NCBI GenBank assembly: GCA_020832285.1
Contig: JAFIFB010000016.1
Coordinates: 30,591 to 94,590 of the forward strand
Origin: Balneolaceae bacterium
GTDB lineage: Bacteria; Bacteroidota; Rhodothermia; Balneolales; Balneolaceae
Direction: 5' to 3'
DNA length: 64,000 nucleotides
Under the pieces are notes generated by a model. The model had not been told where the DNA came from. It saw nothing but the letters and a program-made list of their open reading frames with translations, and did no database searches. Position numbers and translations under genes: made by a program. Shown here piece after piece: positions 1 through 9,059 of this stretch. Position 1 is the first letter of the stretch; each line of letters opens with the position of its first letter.

Positions 1-28
1 AACGTGTTTTACAACGGGAAATGAAGCC

Positions 29-622
29 ATGAGAAAGCTCATCACATCTGCATTTGTGTCACTTGACGGTATCATGCAAGCACCCGGTGGACCTGAAGAA
101 GATCACACTGGAAAATTTTCCTTTGGTGGCTGGATGTTCAATTATATGGACGAAAGCATGGACATCTCTGCATCAGGTTTCGATGGCAAGAACCGCGAAC
201 TGGTGCTTGGGCGAAGGACTTATGAGATATTCGAAGCATACTGGCCATACCAGCCGGATGACCACCCGGTAGCCATCACACTCAATGCAGCGAAAAAGTA
301 TGTGGCTTCACGCACACTGACGAAGCTCCATTGGAATAACTCGACTCTGCTCCGCGGCAATGTCGTGTCGGCGATCATCGCTCTAAAGGACCAGCCCGGC
401 CCCGACCTGCAGATGATTGGCAGCAGCAATTTGATTCAAACACTACAGGCTGCCTCATTGATCGACGAGTACAACGTTTGGATGTTCCCTGTGGTGCTTG
501 GCCGGGGTAAGCGACTATTCAGCGAAACTGCGAAATCATCCTCACTCCGTCTGGTCCGCTCACAGATTTCGGCCACCGGTGTTGTGATGAGTACCTATGT
601 AGTGTCTGTAAGAAAACGATAA
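29..622 (+). CDS. Dihydrofolate reductase-family protein (RibD C-terminal fold)
   Basis: A 197-residue soluble protein of the RibD_C/DHFR-like family (YyaP/YwjB type). The N-terminus MRKLITSAFVSLDGIMQAPGG is the family signature: a first beta strand followed by the S(L/V)DG motif. The middle has the LGRRTYEIF helix typical of the NADPH-binding fold. Near the C-terminus come IGSSNLIQTL and VVLGRGKRLF, the usual last conserved elements. Family members are predicted NADPH-dependent reductases whose physiological substrate is mostly unknown, so I assign no pathway. The start is supported by a purine-rich GGGAAATGAAG stretch just upstream. The gene stands alone: an IS element begins about 20 bases downstream, so any former downstream partner may have been displaced. 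Confidence 0.85.
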   Translation: MRKLITSAFVSLDGIMQAPGGPEEDHTGKFSFGGWMFNYMDESMDISASGFDGKNRELVLGRRTYEIFEAYWPYQPDDHPVAITLNAAKKYVASRTLTKLHWNNSTLLRGNVVSAIIALKDQPGPDLQMIGSSNLIQTLQAASLIDEYNVWMFPVVLGRGKRLFSETAKSSSLRLVRSQISATGVVMSTYVVSVRKR

Positions 623-642
623 AATAGGGATTTAGAAATAGT

Positions 643-2304
643 TGGCAAGGTTTTTAGACCTTGGGCAAGTTTGAATCGAAACGGGTATATTTATCCAACC
701 TGCCCCCTGGTGCTTTACAGGCGACTTCCAAGGTTGAGATTCGAACAAAAAACCATCTGTTTTTTTCATTATGCGCAAACGATTCGAGGCCCAAATGAGC
801 TTGGGCTGCACCCCGATAGACCAGGTAGAAATTCCTGCCAAAACCCGTGCTCACATGACCGCCCTGATGCAGGCGCTCCAATATATCTACACCCACCCGG
901 AATGGAATCAGAAAATATTTGATCTGCTCTCGAAAAAGGTCTCCGCCGGCAAGAAGCGAACGGGTCGCCGTGGAATGAGCCTGTGGGAGATTTTTGTACT
1001 GGGCCAGGTACGCCTGTGCCTGGACCTGTCCTACGATGAGCTGCACTATCGTGCCAATTACGACAACCTGTTACGGGGGATTTTAGGGGTTTTGCCCACC
1101 GATTTTTCTACTGGTAAACAGTATGAGTACCAGAATATCTATGACAATGTAGGGTTGCTCGATGAGGCGCTGCTACGGGAGATCAATGATGTGATTGTGC
1201 AGGTGGGCCACCAGGTGTTTAAAAAAAAAGAACCGGTTGCTTTGCGCTTAAAGACCGATAGTTTTGTGGTGGAGACCGATGTGCATTTCCCCACCGATTA
1301 CAACTTGCTGTGGGACAGTGCCCGTAAGTGCATTGATATTGCCGGGAAACTGCCCATTACCGGTTGGCGCAAGAGCCAAAGCTGGAAGCGCAGCCTGAAG
1401 GGGCTGATGCGAGCGGTGGGCAAAGCGAGTGCGGGCGGCGGGGCCAACAAAGCCTGTCGGGTTAAAGCCGCAGTGGACGCCTACCTGGGCAAAGCCCGGA
1501 CCTTACAGGGCAAAGTGTGCAATGCACTGAAGGAAGCTCCTGGCGAAAGTGTAGTCGATATGGCCCGGTTCGTGCAGCTCGACTATTACCATCAGATGCT
1601 CCTCAAGCACATCGACCTGGTGGATCGCCGGCTGATCAAAGGCGAGAAGATCCCTCATTCGGAAAAGGTGTTCTCGATTTTCCTGCCCTGGACCGAGCTC
1701 ATCAAAAAAGGCAAACGCAATCCCAGTGTAGAATTTGGCAAGTCCCTGGTGGTTACCAGCGATCAATACCACCTGATGGTCGACTGGCAGATCGCCGAGC
1801 GGCAGTCCGACAATGAGTTGACCCTGGGAATTGCCGGGCGGCTGAAGCAAAAGTACACCATACAAAGCCTGAGTGTGGACAAGGGGTTCTCCGATATGGC
1901 CGATAAAGCGCAGTTGGAGAGTTGGATTCCGCAGGTGATCATGCCCAAGAAAGGCAGGCGCAGCCAGAGTGAAAAAGAACTTGAGTCGGCCCCGGCCTTC
2001 AAAACACTCAAAAACAAACACAGCGCTGTGGAGTCGAACATTAACGAATTGGAGCATCGCGGGCTGGACCGCTGCCCGGATCGCACCCAGCCCAACTTCA
2101 CCCGTTACGTGGGCTTGGCCATCACTGCCTACAACCTGCACAAAATCGGGCGGGAATTGTTGCGGCAACGCCGGGCGAAGGAGCTTCGGCGCAAAAAAGC
2201 GGCGTAATCTGTCAGTATCCACCAAGTTATCCACATATCCACATTTTCTCGTGGGAGAGGTGCGTTTGGAACCCGCAAAAAACGCACAAAAATTCACCTT
2301 GCCA
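643..2304 (+). mobile_element. ISNCY-type insertion sequence
   Basis: An insertion sequence of about 1.66 kb around one transposase gene. The outermost inverted repeat I can see is TGGCAAGGT at 643-651, matched by ACCTTGCCA at 2296-2304. Just inside the left end is a further short palindrome (AAGGTTTTTAGACCTT), possibly a transposase-binding site. I see no convincing target-site duplication, so the exact ends may lie a few bases further out. The element sits between the DHFR-like gene and a repeat-bearing spacer and interrupts no recognisable gene. Confidence 0.7.
771..2207 (+). CDS. ISNCY family transposase
   Basis: A 478-residue DDE-type transposase. The N-terminus (RKRFEAQMSLGCTPID, then a LWEIFVLGQVRL helical stretch) is characteristic of the ISNCY group. 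The catalytic core begins around residue 160 with KTDSFVVETDVHFPTD. It continues with SVDKGFSD near residue 365 and ends with an acidic helix, SAVESNINELEHRGLDRC, that should carry the catalytic Glu. The frame is open from end to end and the length is normal for the family, so it looks intact. A long antisense frame (1503-2318) is a by-product of its GC-rich codons. The gene is flanked by the short inverted repeats of the element. Confidence 0.9.
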   Translation: MRKRFEAQMSLGCTPIDQVEIPAKTRAHMTALMQALQYIYTHPEWNQKIFDLLSKKVSAGKKRTGRRGMSLWEIFVLGQVRLCLDLSYDELHYRANYDNLLRGILGVLPTDFSTGKQYEYQNIYDNVGLLDEALLREINDVIVQVGHQVFKKKEPVALRLKTDSFVVETDVHFPTDYNLLWDSARKCIDIAGKLPITGWRKSQSWKRSLKGLMRAVGKASAGGGANKACRVKAAVDAYLGKARTLQGKVCNALKEAPGESVVDMARFVQLDYYHQMLLKHIDLVDRRLIKGEKIPHSEKVFSIFLPWTELIKKGKRNPSVEFGKSLVVTSDQYHLMVDWQIAERQSDNELTLGIAGRLKQKYTIQSLSVDKGFSDMADKAQLESWIPQVIMPKKGRRSQSEKELESAPAFKTLKNKHSAVESNINELEHRGLDRCPDRTQPNFTRYVGLAITAYNLHKIGRELLRQRRAKELRRKKAA

Positions 2305-2984
2305 GGGCCAGTTCTCAACCATCAGCTCTGATTGCAGACCAAAAACATCCATCGCTATATATCCACACTGAAAATCGACAGAAAAAATTTGGATTTTTCT
2401 TAAAAAGAAGGTGTTTTCTTAAAGACACTAAATACAAATCAGCTATATTTTAGGAAGTACTATATTGGTATGTGTTAAAACATTCCAAACTGTGATCGTA
2501 TGAACTATCATCATCTAAAGTAAAGACAGCAACCCTGCTGATATGCAGATAGCTGCTGATCTGTTACTGATGATATCTGATAAATTCAACATCCAGTTAT
2601 TGAATCTACCAGGGTTTCATCTTTAAAAGTGTGGAAAATCATCGAATGAGTCGATCCGGGGTCATCCATAGCCTTTTAATTGGTTTATTTTTCGAGAATC
2701 CCGTCCGGTGAATTACCCGTTGTTTTATCTTTGACAACAAAATAATACTTCAATACTCCCAATAAACTGGCATATTTTTTTCGGCTTTTTTTTTACCGGG
2801 TTGTAACAAAAAAACTTTGCAACATCTTAATTCTGTAATAAACAAACACTACAGAACTTAATCATCTTAAAAATCTACTGTACCCAGTGCTCAAGCAAAA
2901 CTTAGGGCTTTATCAAAACACATTTTTCATCTGATAAGGCTCAAGGTTCTTACCTGTACAATCTATCAAATAGCTAACCCTTAA
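2305..2984. other. Gene-free spacer between IS and histidine kinase
   Basis: About 680 AT-rich bases without a credible gene. The only structure I recognise is a degenerate copy of the ~134-bp palindromic repeat at 2617-2739, listed separately. The last ~200 bases presumably hold the kinase promoter, but I see no unambiguous promoter motif. Confidence 0.6.
2617..2739 (+). repeat. MITE-like palindromic repeat, copy 1 (degenerate)
   Basis: This stretch resembles the better-preserved copies at 27475-27608 (opposite orientation) and 42463-42595 (same orientation). Shared words are TAAAAGTGTG near the start, GAGTCGATCC and GATCAT-like words before the centre, and TTTATnTTTGACA near the end. The outer inverted repeat is eroded here (ending TTTGACAACA). 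The element has no coding capacity. Confidence 0.6.
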
Positions 2985-4619
2985 ATGGCAATATCCTTTA
3001 AGAAAAATATGAGCTCTCAAGAGGTCAGAAAGGATTATGAATGGAATCCTGTTTCGCTGGATTTTCTATTATCGAACTATAAATTTTCCAGCAGCAAGAT
3101 TCTTTTACCTTTGCTGTTCTGGACCCTTTTGATCGCCCTGATCCTTTTTCTCACGGCCGACCTGATGTACAAAAATTGGTTTGAAATCACCGAAAGCCGT
3201 GTTCAGCTAATCAATTTTTTCGTTCTGAATCCTGCGCTAATTGCAGGTATTCTATTACTGCTGTGGTTTGGATTTGAATGGGGATTCATACCCGTTTATC
3301 TGTGCAGTTTTATTGTTGCATATATTTCAGGTATTCCTGTGTTATGGTCATTGCTGATCGGGGTTTCTTTTGTTTTAGGCCTTGGTTTTATTGCATTGGC
3401 CTATCACAGCACAAAAATCCCATACAACCTGCGGAGTTTAAAAAGCTTTACGATGTTCGTTGTGGTAGCATTCCTGGCAGCCCTTGCCAGTTCGATGGGA
3501 TCGTTCATCTGGAGCTTTTCTCATCAGCTTTCAGCTTACGACACAATGGTAGTATGGAAGAGCTGGTGGACCGGAGTTTTTTTTCAGACCTTACTGATAG
3601 CAGGACCATCCTTGTATCTTTTTTCACCAATCATCGAAGAGAAAAAACGTAAGTTCTTCGATCTCCCTGAACAGAAAGATGTCTCCATCAACTGGATTTA
3701 TGGTGCCGTAATTTGCATTACACTTACACTCGGCCTCTTTATTTTTTCCGGTTACTGGCTGGGCCGACTGAATGTAAAGGAAATTGCAGCCGGACAAGGC
3801 ATGATCGCCAGCTCAGATGTGATGGGGTCTCTTGAAGCCTTCGAAATTATTACATGGACATCAATCGGTATTATATTTGTAACTGGCTATACGGCAATTT
3901 ATCTACTCAATAACTGGAATTTTACACTCAGAGAGCAGGTAGAAGAACGAACAAGAGACCTGGCAGAAAACAAGAAAAAACTTGAACAGTCACTCAGGGA
4001 AAAGGACATTTTGTTTGAAGAGATACAGCACAGGGTAAAAAACAATCTTGCACAAGTTCACGGATTGCTTGAGCTGCAGGAAACCATGAGTCAGGACCCT
4101 GTGATTTCTGATTTGCTGAAGGTGTCGAAGTCAAGAATTCGCACCATGTCGTTAGCTCACGAGGCGCTTTATAACAACAAGGATTTTTCAAAAATCAGCC
4201 TCAGAGAGTATATCGAGCACATCGCGCGGGTAACTCACGATTCGTTCAAAGACACCTCCAAAAACACAGTACTGAACTACAATCTTGAAGACCTGCACCT
4301 CGATATGGCAAAGGCAATTCCACTGGGGCTGATGATCAGTGAAATACTGATTAACGCTCATAAACATGCCTTTAATGATCAGGATGAAGGAGCTATCGGC
4401 ATCTTTACGAAAATAAAAAATAAAAAGATATTTCTAAGTATCACCGATAATGGCTGTGGAATACCAGAAGATATCGATATAAAAAAGAGTAACTCTCTGG
4501 GTATGATTCTGGTCGAAAGTTTTACTGAACAGATGAACGGCAGCCTTGATATCGAAACCAGCGAAAACGGCACCAAATACAGCTTTCAGATCCCGCTAAA
4601 AGCAATCATAAGTGAATAA
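2985..4619 (+). CDS. Membrane sensor histidine kinase (MASE1-like, HisKA_2)
   Basis: A 544-residue sensor kinase. Residues ~35-310 contain about eight hydrophobic segments resembling a MASE1-type integral membrane sensor. After the last segment comes a short coiled coil (REQVEERTRDLAENKKKLEQ). The phosphoacceptor domain is HisKA_2 type: the H-box reads EEIQHRVKNN with His349. The HATPase part follows, with the N-box EILINAHKHAF and the G1 box ITDNGCGIP. The C-terminal half resembles PdtaS/LytS-like kinases that act on soluble regulators. No response regulator or diguanylate cyclase lies next to it, so it is an orphan kinase with unknown ligand and partner. It looks full length. Confidence 0.85.
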   Translation: MAISFKKNMSSQEVRKDYEWNPVSLDFLLSNYKFSSSKILLPLLFWTLLIALILFLTADLMYKNWFEITESRVQLINFFVLNPALIAGILLLLWFGFEWGFIPVYLCSFIVAYISGIPVLWSLLIGVSFVLGLGFIALAYHSTKIPYNLRSLKSFTMFVVVAFLAALASSMGSFIWSFSHQLSAYDTMVVWKSWWTGVFFQTLLIAGPSLYLFSPIIEEKKRKFFDLPEQKDVSINWIYGAVICITLTLGLFIFSGYWLGRLNVKEIAAGQGMIASSDVMGSLEAFEIITWTSIGIIFVTGYTAIYLLNNWNFTLREQVEERTRDLAENKKKLEQSLREKDILFEEIQHRVKNNLAQVHGLLELQETMSQDPVISDLLKVSKSRIRTMSLAHEALYNNKDFSKISLREYIEHIARVTHDSFKDTSKNTVLNYNLEDLHLDMAKAIPLGLMISEILINAHKHAFNDQDEGAIGIFTKIKNKKIFLSITDNGCGIPEDIDIKKSNSLGMILVESFTEQMNGSLDIETSENGTKYSFQIPLKAIISE

Positions 4620-4650
4620 AAATTACAAGTCCTGAATTTTGGGCATTTAG

Positions 4651-4731
4651 GCTGTCCAAAAAGTGAGTATCAAGATCTTAGAACCTAAAAATTTTAGGTA
4701 GGTTTTAGATAATTTTGTCTTTTTGGACAGC
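4651..4731. repeat. 81-bp inverted-repeat element or terminator region
   Basis: A perfect 13-bp inverted repeat (GCTGTCCAAAAAG at 4651-4663 and its complement at 4719-4731) encloses a second palindrome, CCTAAAA-A-TTTTAGG at 4684-4698. It lies between the 3' ends of two convergent genes, the sensor kinase and pdxH. It could therefore be a bidirectional transcript end. The size and perfect ends also fit a small non-autonomous mobile element. Confidence 0.5.
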
Positions 4732-4807
4732 CACGTTGAGCAAGCCATTTCCGAGACAACACAGCACACGGGCGATTCCTGTGAAACGAAATACGGGATA
4801 GAGCTGC

Positions 4808-5512
4808 TCAGGGAGAAAGCCGTTTAATGTGCCAGTTTTCATTCTCTTTGATGTAGCAAATACGATCATGGAGCCTGTTTAGCCTTCCCTGCCAAAACTC
4901 CAGTCGGCGGGGGACAACACAGAAACCACCCCAGTGCGGCGGACGGGGAATTTCACCGCCTTTAAATTTCTTTTCCATCTGCTGTAACTGTTTTTCCAGC
5001 TCCTCACGCGAAGAGACCTCACGGCTCTGCTCCGAAGCCCAGGCCCCCAGCTTGCTGCCATCGGGCCGGGTTTTAAAATAGGCATCGGACTGAGCCGCTG
5101 AAGTTTTTTCAGCCTTCCCTTCAATATGAATCTGCCTCATCAAATCAGGCCAGAAAAAAGTAATGGAAACGTTTGGATTCTTATCGATGTGAGAACTCTT
5201 TCGGCTTTTGTAATTGGTATAAAAAACAAATCCGTTATGATCAAATTCTTTTAACAGCACAGTTCGAGATGTGGGAAATCCGTTTTCATCGGCCGTGCAG
5301 AGAGTCATCGCATTCGGGTCGTTTTCAATCAATTTCACTGCCGTTTTAAACCAGACTTCAAATTGCACAATTGGATCGGGATCAGCATGTCTCACATCAA
5401 ACGGTTTCCCCTCATATTCTCTGCGAAGCATCGCGATAGCCTGTTTGGCAGCTTTTTTAGGTTTTTTCACTTCGTCTCGGGCAGGGAGCCACCGTTTAAA
5501 AAATCGAATCAT
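4808..5512 (-). CDS. pdxH: Pyridoxamine 5'-phosphate oxidase
   Basis: A 234-residue FMN-dependent oxidase that makes pyridoxal 5'-phosphate (vitamin B6) from pyridoxine or pyridoxamine 5'-phosphate. The family signatures are all present: DPDPIVQFEVWF near the N-terminus, NAMTLCTADENGFPTSRTVLLKEFDHNGFVFYTN for FMN binding, FFWPDLMRQIHIEG, the SEQSREV motif, and the C-terminal WGGFCVVPRRLEFWQGRLNRLHDRI block with PLP/FMN contacts. Length is slightly above the usual ~215 residues because of a basic N-terminal extension (RFFKRWLPARDEVKKPKKAAK). It converges with the sensor kinase. Cytoplasmic; no operon partner is visible. Confidence 0.95.
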   Translation of the reverse strand: MIRFFKRWLPARDEVKKPKKAAKQAIAMLRREYEGKPFDVRHADPDPIVQFEVWFKTAVKLIENDPNAMTLCTADENGFPTSRTVLLKEFDHNGFVFYTNYKSRKSSHIDKNPNVSITFFWPDLMRQIHIEGKAEKTSAAQSDAYFKTRPDGSKLGAWASEQSREVSSREELEKQLQQMEKKFKGGEIPRPPHWGGFCVVPRRLEFWQGRLNRLHDRICYIKENENWHIKRLSP

Positions 5513-5632
5513 AATTTTTTAGTTTATCTGTTTCTCGGTTTTACGGTTTATCCCGACAATTTAGAGTTGACTTAAGAATAGTGCCTTATTCGTTTTGATG
5601 ACCACAAATGTACTCAGCCGATGATAACTTCT

Positions 5633-6016
5633 TTATTCTGTTTCAATACCATCTGCTGGCTCTAACGGATTGACTGCAAAAATATACTCCAACACCGGAT
5701 TGCCTCCAATAAGATGTTCCTGGATAATTCGCTCCAAAACATCGGGTGTACAGGAGTGATACCAAACTCCATCCGGATACACTACCGCAATTGGCCCTCG
5801 TTTGCAAACCCTCAGACAGTTGGCTTTTGTCCTGAAAACACCGCCTTCGGTATCGAGCTCCAGTTCACGCAGGCGTTTTTTTAGATAATTCCATGACTCC
5901 AATCCGGTTTCAATCTGACAGCACTTCGGTTTTGATTGATCGGCACAGATAAAAATATGCTTCTTTATTGTGGGAATGTGAAGTTCTTCCGCTTTTCTTC
6001 GGACGCGTTTGATCAT
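5633..6016 (-). CDS. Thioredoxin-like [2Fe-2S] ferredoxin
   Basis: A 127-residue protein of the thioredoxin-like 2Fe-2S ferredoxin family. It begins [21 protein letters not shown], which supplies the first cluster cysteines. It continues with [31 protein letters not shown], holding the CxxxC pair typical of the second half of the cluster site. Such proteins are small soluble electron carriers or storage ferredoxins, often encoded near unrelated metabolic genes. The partner is unknown here. It lies 120 bases downstream of pdxH in the same orientation as transcribed from the right, so the two could share a transcript. Start at 6016 gives the expected N-terminus. Confidence 0.85.
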   Translation of the reverse strand: MIKRVRRKAEELHIPTIKKHIFICADQSKPKCCQIETGLESWNYLKKRLRELELDTEGGVFRTKANCLRVCKRGPIAVVYPDGVWYHSCTPDVLERIIQEHLIGGNPVLEYIFAVNPLEPADGIETE

Positions 6017-6503
6017 TGAATAATGAAAATTAATAGAGTTCTAACAACAAAAATCAGATTGATGATTTGCTAAAAAAAACTATATACAAGGTAAAAAGAT
6101 AATAAGAAGTCAATCCACAAAGTTTTTAAAAAAAGAGGTTCTGCAGAAAATTTCTGGTTTGAGTTCTGATTTTCCAAAGAATTGAAGAATACTAGTTCGA
6201 AAAACTTCAACATTTAGCTACTCTCTTTGAAGAGAATTTTACCTGCTGAATTATATTGAACATGTAACTTGCTGCTGAACAAACAACCTCTTCTTTTTAT
6301 CCACAAAGTTTCCGGTTAACCCAAAAATTAGTTCTTCTTAAAAAAAACGTAACATTTACTGTTTAAAATCATTTTTAAATTAATACAGTTTCATTTAGGG
6401 TTGGGGTTCTGCTACAATACACCTTTTACAACTCAGGGGATCTGCTGCCTTGTGACTGTTCAAATAAACTAACTGAAAGTATCAATATGATTAGGAGGAA
6501 AAA
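6017..6503. other. Regulatory spacer upstream of the eCIS regulator
   Basis: About 490 bases, strongly AT-rich, between the divergent ferredoxin gene and the AraC-type regulator. No gene is apparent. It must contain promoters for both directions. Near its right end is a perfect AGGAGG ribosome-binding site (6493-6498), five bases before a GTG start. A six-codon reading frame (ATG at 6487, stop 6505-6507) overlaps that start and could couple translation, but this is speculative. Confidence 0.5.
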
Positions 6504-6878
6504 GTGAGAGATAAATCCAGAATTTCATCGTCTTTAGATATTTTACAGCAAAATCTTGAAAACACAGCCCGGGTGGCTGAATGGGCACGTTTAGTTGGAT
6601 TTGAATGCCCGAAGAAGTTTGCCCGTCAATTTTTACGACACTATTCAATCCGGCCTCAAACCTACCTGAAATATGTGCGGTTGAAAAATATTTCAAAAGA
6701 TCTGAGAAACGAGACAAAAACCAATTTCGAAGTTGCCCGTAAATACGGCATCCCGGATGAAATTGCTCTCAATAAATTTATAAACTACCACCTGAACTGT
6801 TCCCCTACCGATCTGAAATGCATGCCTCAGAATCAATTAGAGGAGAAAGTTGAAAAATTCGGTAGTAAAATTAGGTAG
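6504..6878 (+). CDS. Small AraC-type helix-turn-helix regulator
   Basis: A 124-residue protein that is little more than an AraC-type DNA-binding domain. The first HTH is around residues 20-60 (ARVAEWARLVGFECPKKFARQFL, ending in the conserved R-x-K-N-I linker). The second is around 75-110 (FEVARKYGIPDEIALNKFINYHL, ending CSPTDLK like the usual SPSEYR). There is no ligand-binding domain. Translation starts at GTG, chosen because of the perfect AGGAGG five bases upstream. The gene lies 120 bases before the first structural gene of the contractile injection system and in the same direction, so it is a good candidate for its transcriptional activator. That role is inferred from position only. Confidence 0.7.
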   Translation: MRDKSRISSSLDILQQNLENTARVAEWARLVGFECPKKFARQFLRHYSIRPQTYLKYVRLKNISKDLRNETKTNFEVARKYGIPDEIALNKFINYHLNCSPTDLKCMPQNQLEEKVEKFGSKIR

Positions 6879-6886
6879 TGAAAAAA

Positions 6887-6984
6887 ACCGGATTAATACA
6901 AATACTCAGATACCATCCGGTCTGCAAATAACATTTTAGTAAATCCGATAAATCTTTGGAGGCCGGCGAACAAGAGAATCCGGT
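6887..6984 (+). promoter_or_regulatory. Leader with long-range inverted repeat before the eCIS operon
   Basis: Between the regulator and the first structural gene, ACCGGATT at 6887-6894 can pair with AATCCGGT at 6977-6984, just before the start codon region at 7002. A second CCGG-containing word lies near 6912. This could be a mRNA leader structure, or simply chance. It is the only structured element I see in this gap. Confidence 0.3.
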
Positions 6985-7001
6985 CAACCTGAGGCAAAAC
7001 C

Positions 7002-7622
7002 ATGATTGAAACAGCAATGGAATTTTTGGCAGACTCACTCAAGAGTGCTTTGGAGCTGGATGAAAATGTCATTTCTGTCGACACCCTTCAGGTTCTGCAG
7101 GATAATAATGGGGCAGATGGCATTGTAGTTTCGCTTCTGAATGTAGAAGAGGAATCCACCCTGAAAAATTCTCCACACCATTTTGTACAGGGTAAAACTT
7201 TAGAAGATAAAATTCTGTACAGGCAGGCTCCTCCGCTCTCTTTAAATCTCCGGATTGTTTTTGTTTTCGATTTTAACGATTACGGAACCTCACTACAGAG
7301 ACTGTCCGAAGCTGCCAATTTTTTCCATAAAAAAAAATGGTTTAATCCGGGAATTGATTCAGAAACATCCCTTCCGGAACCGATCGGAAAATTAATCGTG
7401 GATCTGGAAACACTTACACTTGAACAGCTCAATCACGTCTGGAGCATTTCAGGTGGAATACACTATCCCGCACTTTTTTACAGAGTAAGACTGCTGAAGC
7501 TCGAACAGGATGAACCTGCTGAAGGAACTGCAATTAAAAATATTGAAACACAGCATGAGAACTTTTCAACACCCGAAGAGATGAAAAAGCATCTTAAAGA
7601 AAAACTGGAAAACGGAGTTTAA
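7002..7622 (+). CDS. eCIS tail terminator/cap protein (DUF4255, Pvc16/Afp16-like)
   Basis: A 206-residue protein with the DUF4255 (Pvc16 N-terminal) pattern. A helical N-terminus (IETAMEFLADSLKSAL) is followed by VVSLLNVEEESTLKN, the central LNLRIVFVFDFNDYGTSLQRLSEAANFFHKKKWF block, and LNHVWSISGGIHYPALFYRVRLLKLE. In Afp and PVC particles this protein caps the distal end of tube and sheath and sets particle length. The C-terminal ~35 residues are polar and look flexible. It is the first structural gene here, as in many Bacteroidota eCIS loci, and the first sheath gene starts only two bases after its stop. Confidence 0.88.
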   Translation: MIETAMEFLADSLKSALELDENVISVDTLQVLQDNNGADGIVVSLLNVEEESTLKNSPHHFVQGKTLEDKILYRQAPPLSLNLRIVFVFDFNDYGTSLQRLSEAANFFHKKKWFNPGIDSETSLPEPIGKLIVDLETLTLEQLNHVWSISGGIHYPALFYRVRLLKLEQDEPAEGTAIKNIETQHENFSTPEEMKKHLKEKLENGV

Positions 7623-7624
7623 CT

Positions 7625-9010
7625 ATGTCAAATTACAGAACACCAGGGGTTTACATCGAAGAGATCCCCTCCTTCCCGCCATCTGTCGCACAGGTAGAGA
7701 CCGCAATTCCCGCATTTATCGGTTATACTAAAAAAGGGCCGGACGAGCCGACCCGAATCAGTTCGATGGTGGAATACCGAAATCTGTTTGGCGGTCCCGA
7801 TAATGAAATCGGCAAGTTCGAAATTAAAAATAATAATTCGATTGAATCACCTGTGATTCCTTCCACTCCTAAATACCGCCTCTATTACACCCTGGAAATG
7901 TTTTTTGCTAACGGCGGCGGAGACTGCTACATCATTTCAGTCGGAAATTACAACGGTGAAATTGATCACGACAAGCTGAATGCCGGCCTGAAATTACTGA
8001 ATAAAGAGGATGAACCCACTCTTATTCTGTTTCCCGACGGGTATGAAGATCCCTATGAACTCTACAAAGACGCCCTAACACAGTGCGCCGACCGGAAAGA
8101 CCGCTTTTTGATCTGCGATGTGAAACATGTGGCAGGGGATACGAACCCGATCAGAAAATCTGCCGAAGAGTTCAGGGACGGAATCGGATCGAACGATCTG
8201 ATGTTTGGAGCAGCTTACTATCCCAACCTTAAAACCACAATGTCCCATCAATACAACGAAGATCAGATTAGCGTGGAGGTAGAAGGAAATGGAGATGTGA
8301 AGGTATTGCGCCATTCCGATGAAACGATCCGGGCCGATGATGACAAGTCGAAAGAATCACTCTTCCACGCTGAGAACGGCAACTACAGGGATAAATACAA
8401 CCAAATCAAAAAAAAGATCGATTCCGTCAGGTTAATCCTGCCGCCAAGTGGTGCCATTGCCGGTGTATATGCACGGGTTGATAACTCAAGAGGCGTCTGG
8501 AAAGCTCCGGCAAACGTATCACTGAATCGTGTGTCTGCTCCCGAAGTAAAGATTGATGACAATGATCAAAAAGACCTGAATGTAACCCAGTCGGGTAAAT
8601 CGATCAACGCTATTCGCAGTTTCAAGGGCAAAGGCGTACTGGTTTGGGGCGCGCGAACACTGGCCGGAAACGACAATGAGTGGCGGTATGTGCCTGTGCG
8701 CCGTTTCTTCAATATGGTGGAAGAGTCGGCAAAAAATGCTTCGGAACGGTTTGTTTTTGAACCCAACAACGCCGATACCTGGATGAAAGTGAAAGCTATG
8801 CTTGAGAACTATCTCACCACGCTCTGGAGATCAGGGGCACTGATGGGAGCCAAACCTGAAGAAGCGTTTTTTGTGAAAGTGGGACTGGGCGAAACAATGT
8901 CTGCCGAGCAAATCCTCGAAGGACAGATGATTGTGGAAATCGGGATGGCAGTGGTGCGGCCGGCTGAATTTATCATTTTGCGCTTTTCTCATAAAATGAT
9001 GGAATCCTGA
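7625..9010 (+). CDS. eCIS contractile sheath protein 1
   Basis: A 461-residue tail-sheath protein. The N-terminal arm NYRTPGVYIEEIPSFPPSVAQVETAIPAFIGYT is the standard sheath start. The C-terminal domain contains GVYARVDNSRGVWKAPAN, VWGARTLAG, WRYVPVRRFFNMVEESAK and the final EIGMAVVRPAEFIILRFSHKMMES, which is shared almost word for word with the second sheath. Sheath subunits form the outer tube that contracts and drives the inner tube through a target membrane. Length is normal for Afp2/Afp3-like sheaths. The ATG is preceded closely by the upstream stop, so translation is probably coupled to the cap gene. Confidence 0.95.
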   Translation: MSNYRTPGVYIEEIPSFPPSVAQVETAIPAFIGYTKKGPDEPTRISSMVEYRNLFGGPDNEIGKFEIKNNNSIESPVIPSTPKYRLYYTLEMFFANGGGDCYIISVGNYNGEIDHDKLNAGLKLLNKEDEPTLILFPDGYEDPYELYKDALTQCADRKDRFLICDVKHVAGDTNPIRKSAEEFRDGIGSNDLMFGAAYYPNLKTTMSHQYNEDQISVEVEGNGDVKVLRHSDETIRADDDKSKESLFHAENGNYRDKYNQIKKKIDSVRLILPPSGAIAGVYARVDNSRGVWKAPANVSLNRVSAPEVKIDDNDQKDLNVTQSGKSINAIRSFKGKGVLVWGARTLAGNDNEWRYVPVRRFFNMVEESAKNASERFVFEPNNADTWMKVKAMLENYLTTLWRSGALMGAKPEEAFFVKVGLGETMSAEQILEGQMIVEIGMAVVRPAEFIILRFSHKMMES

Positions 9011-9059
9011 GTCAAACATTTGATGATGAAACCAATGATCCAAAACCAATTTTAAAACT

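Noticed and set aside
1503..2318. 271-codon - strand frame opposite the ISNCY transposase
   Set aside because: It is a mirror of the transposase reading frame with no family features; the + strand frame has the DDE motifs.
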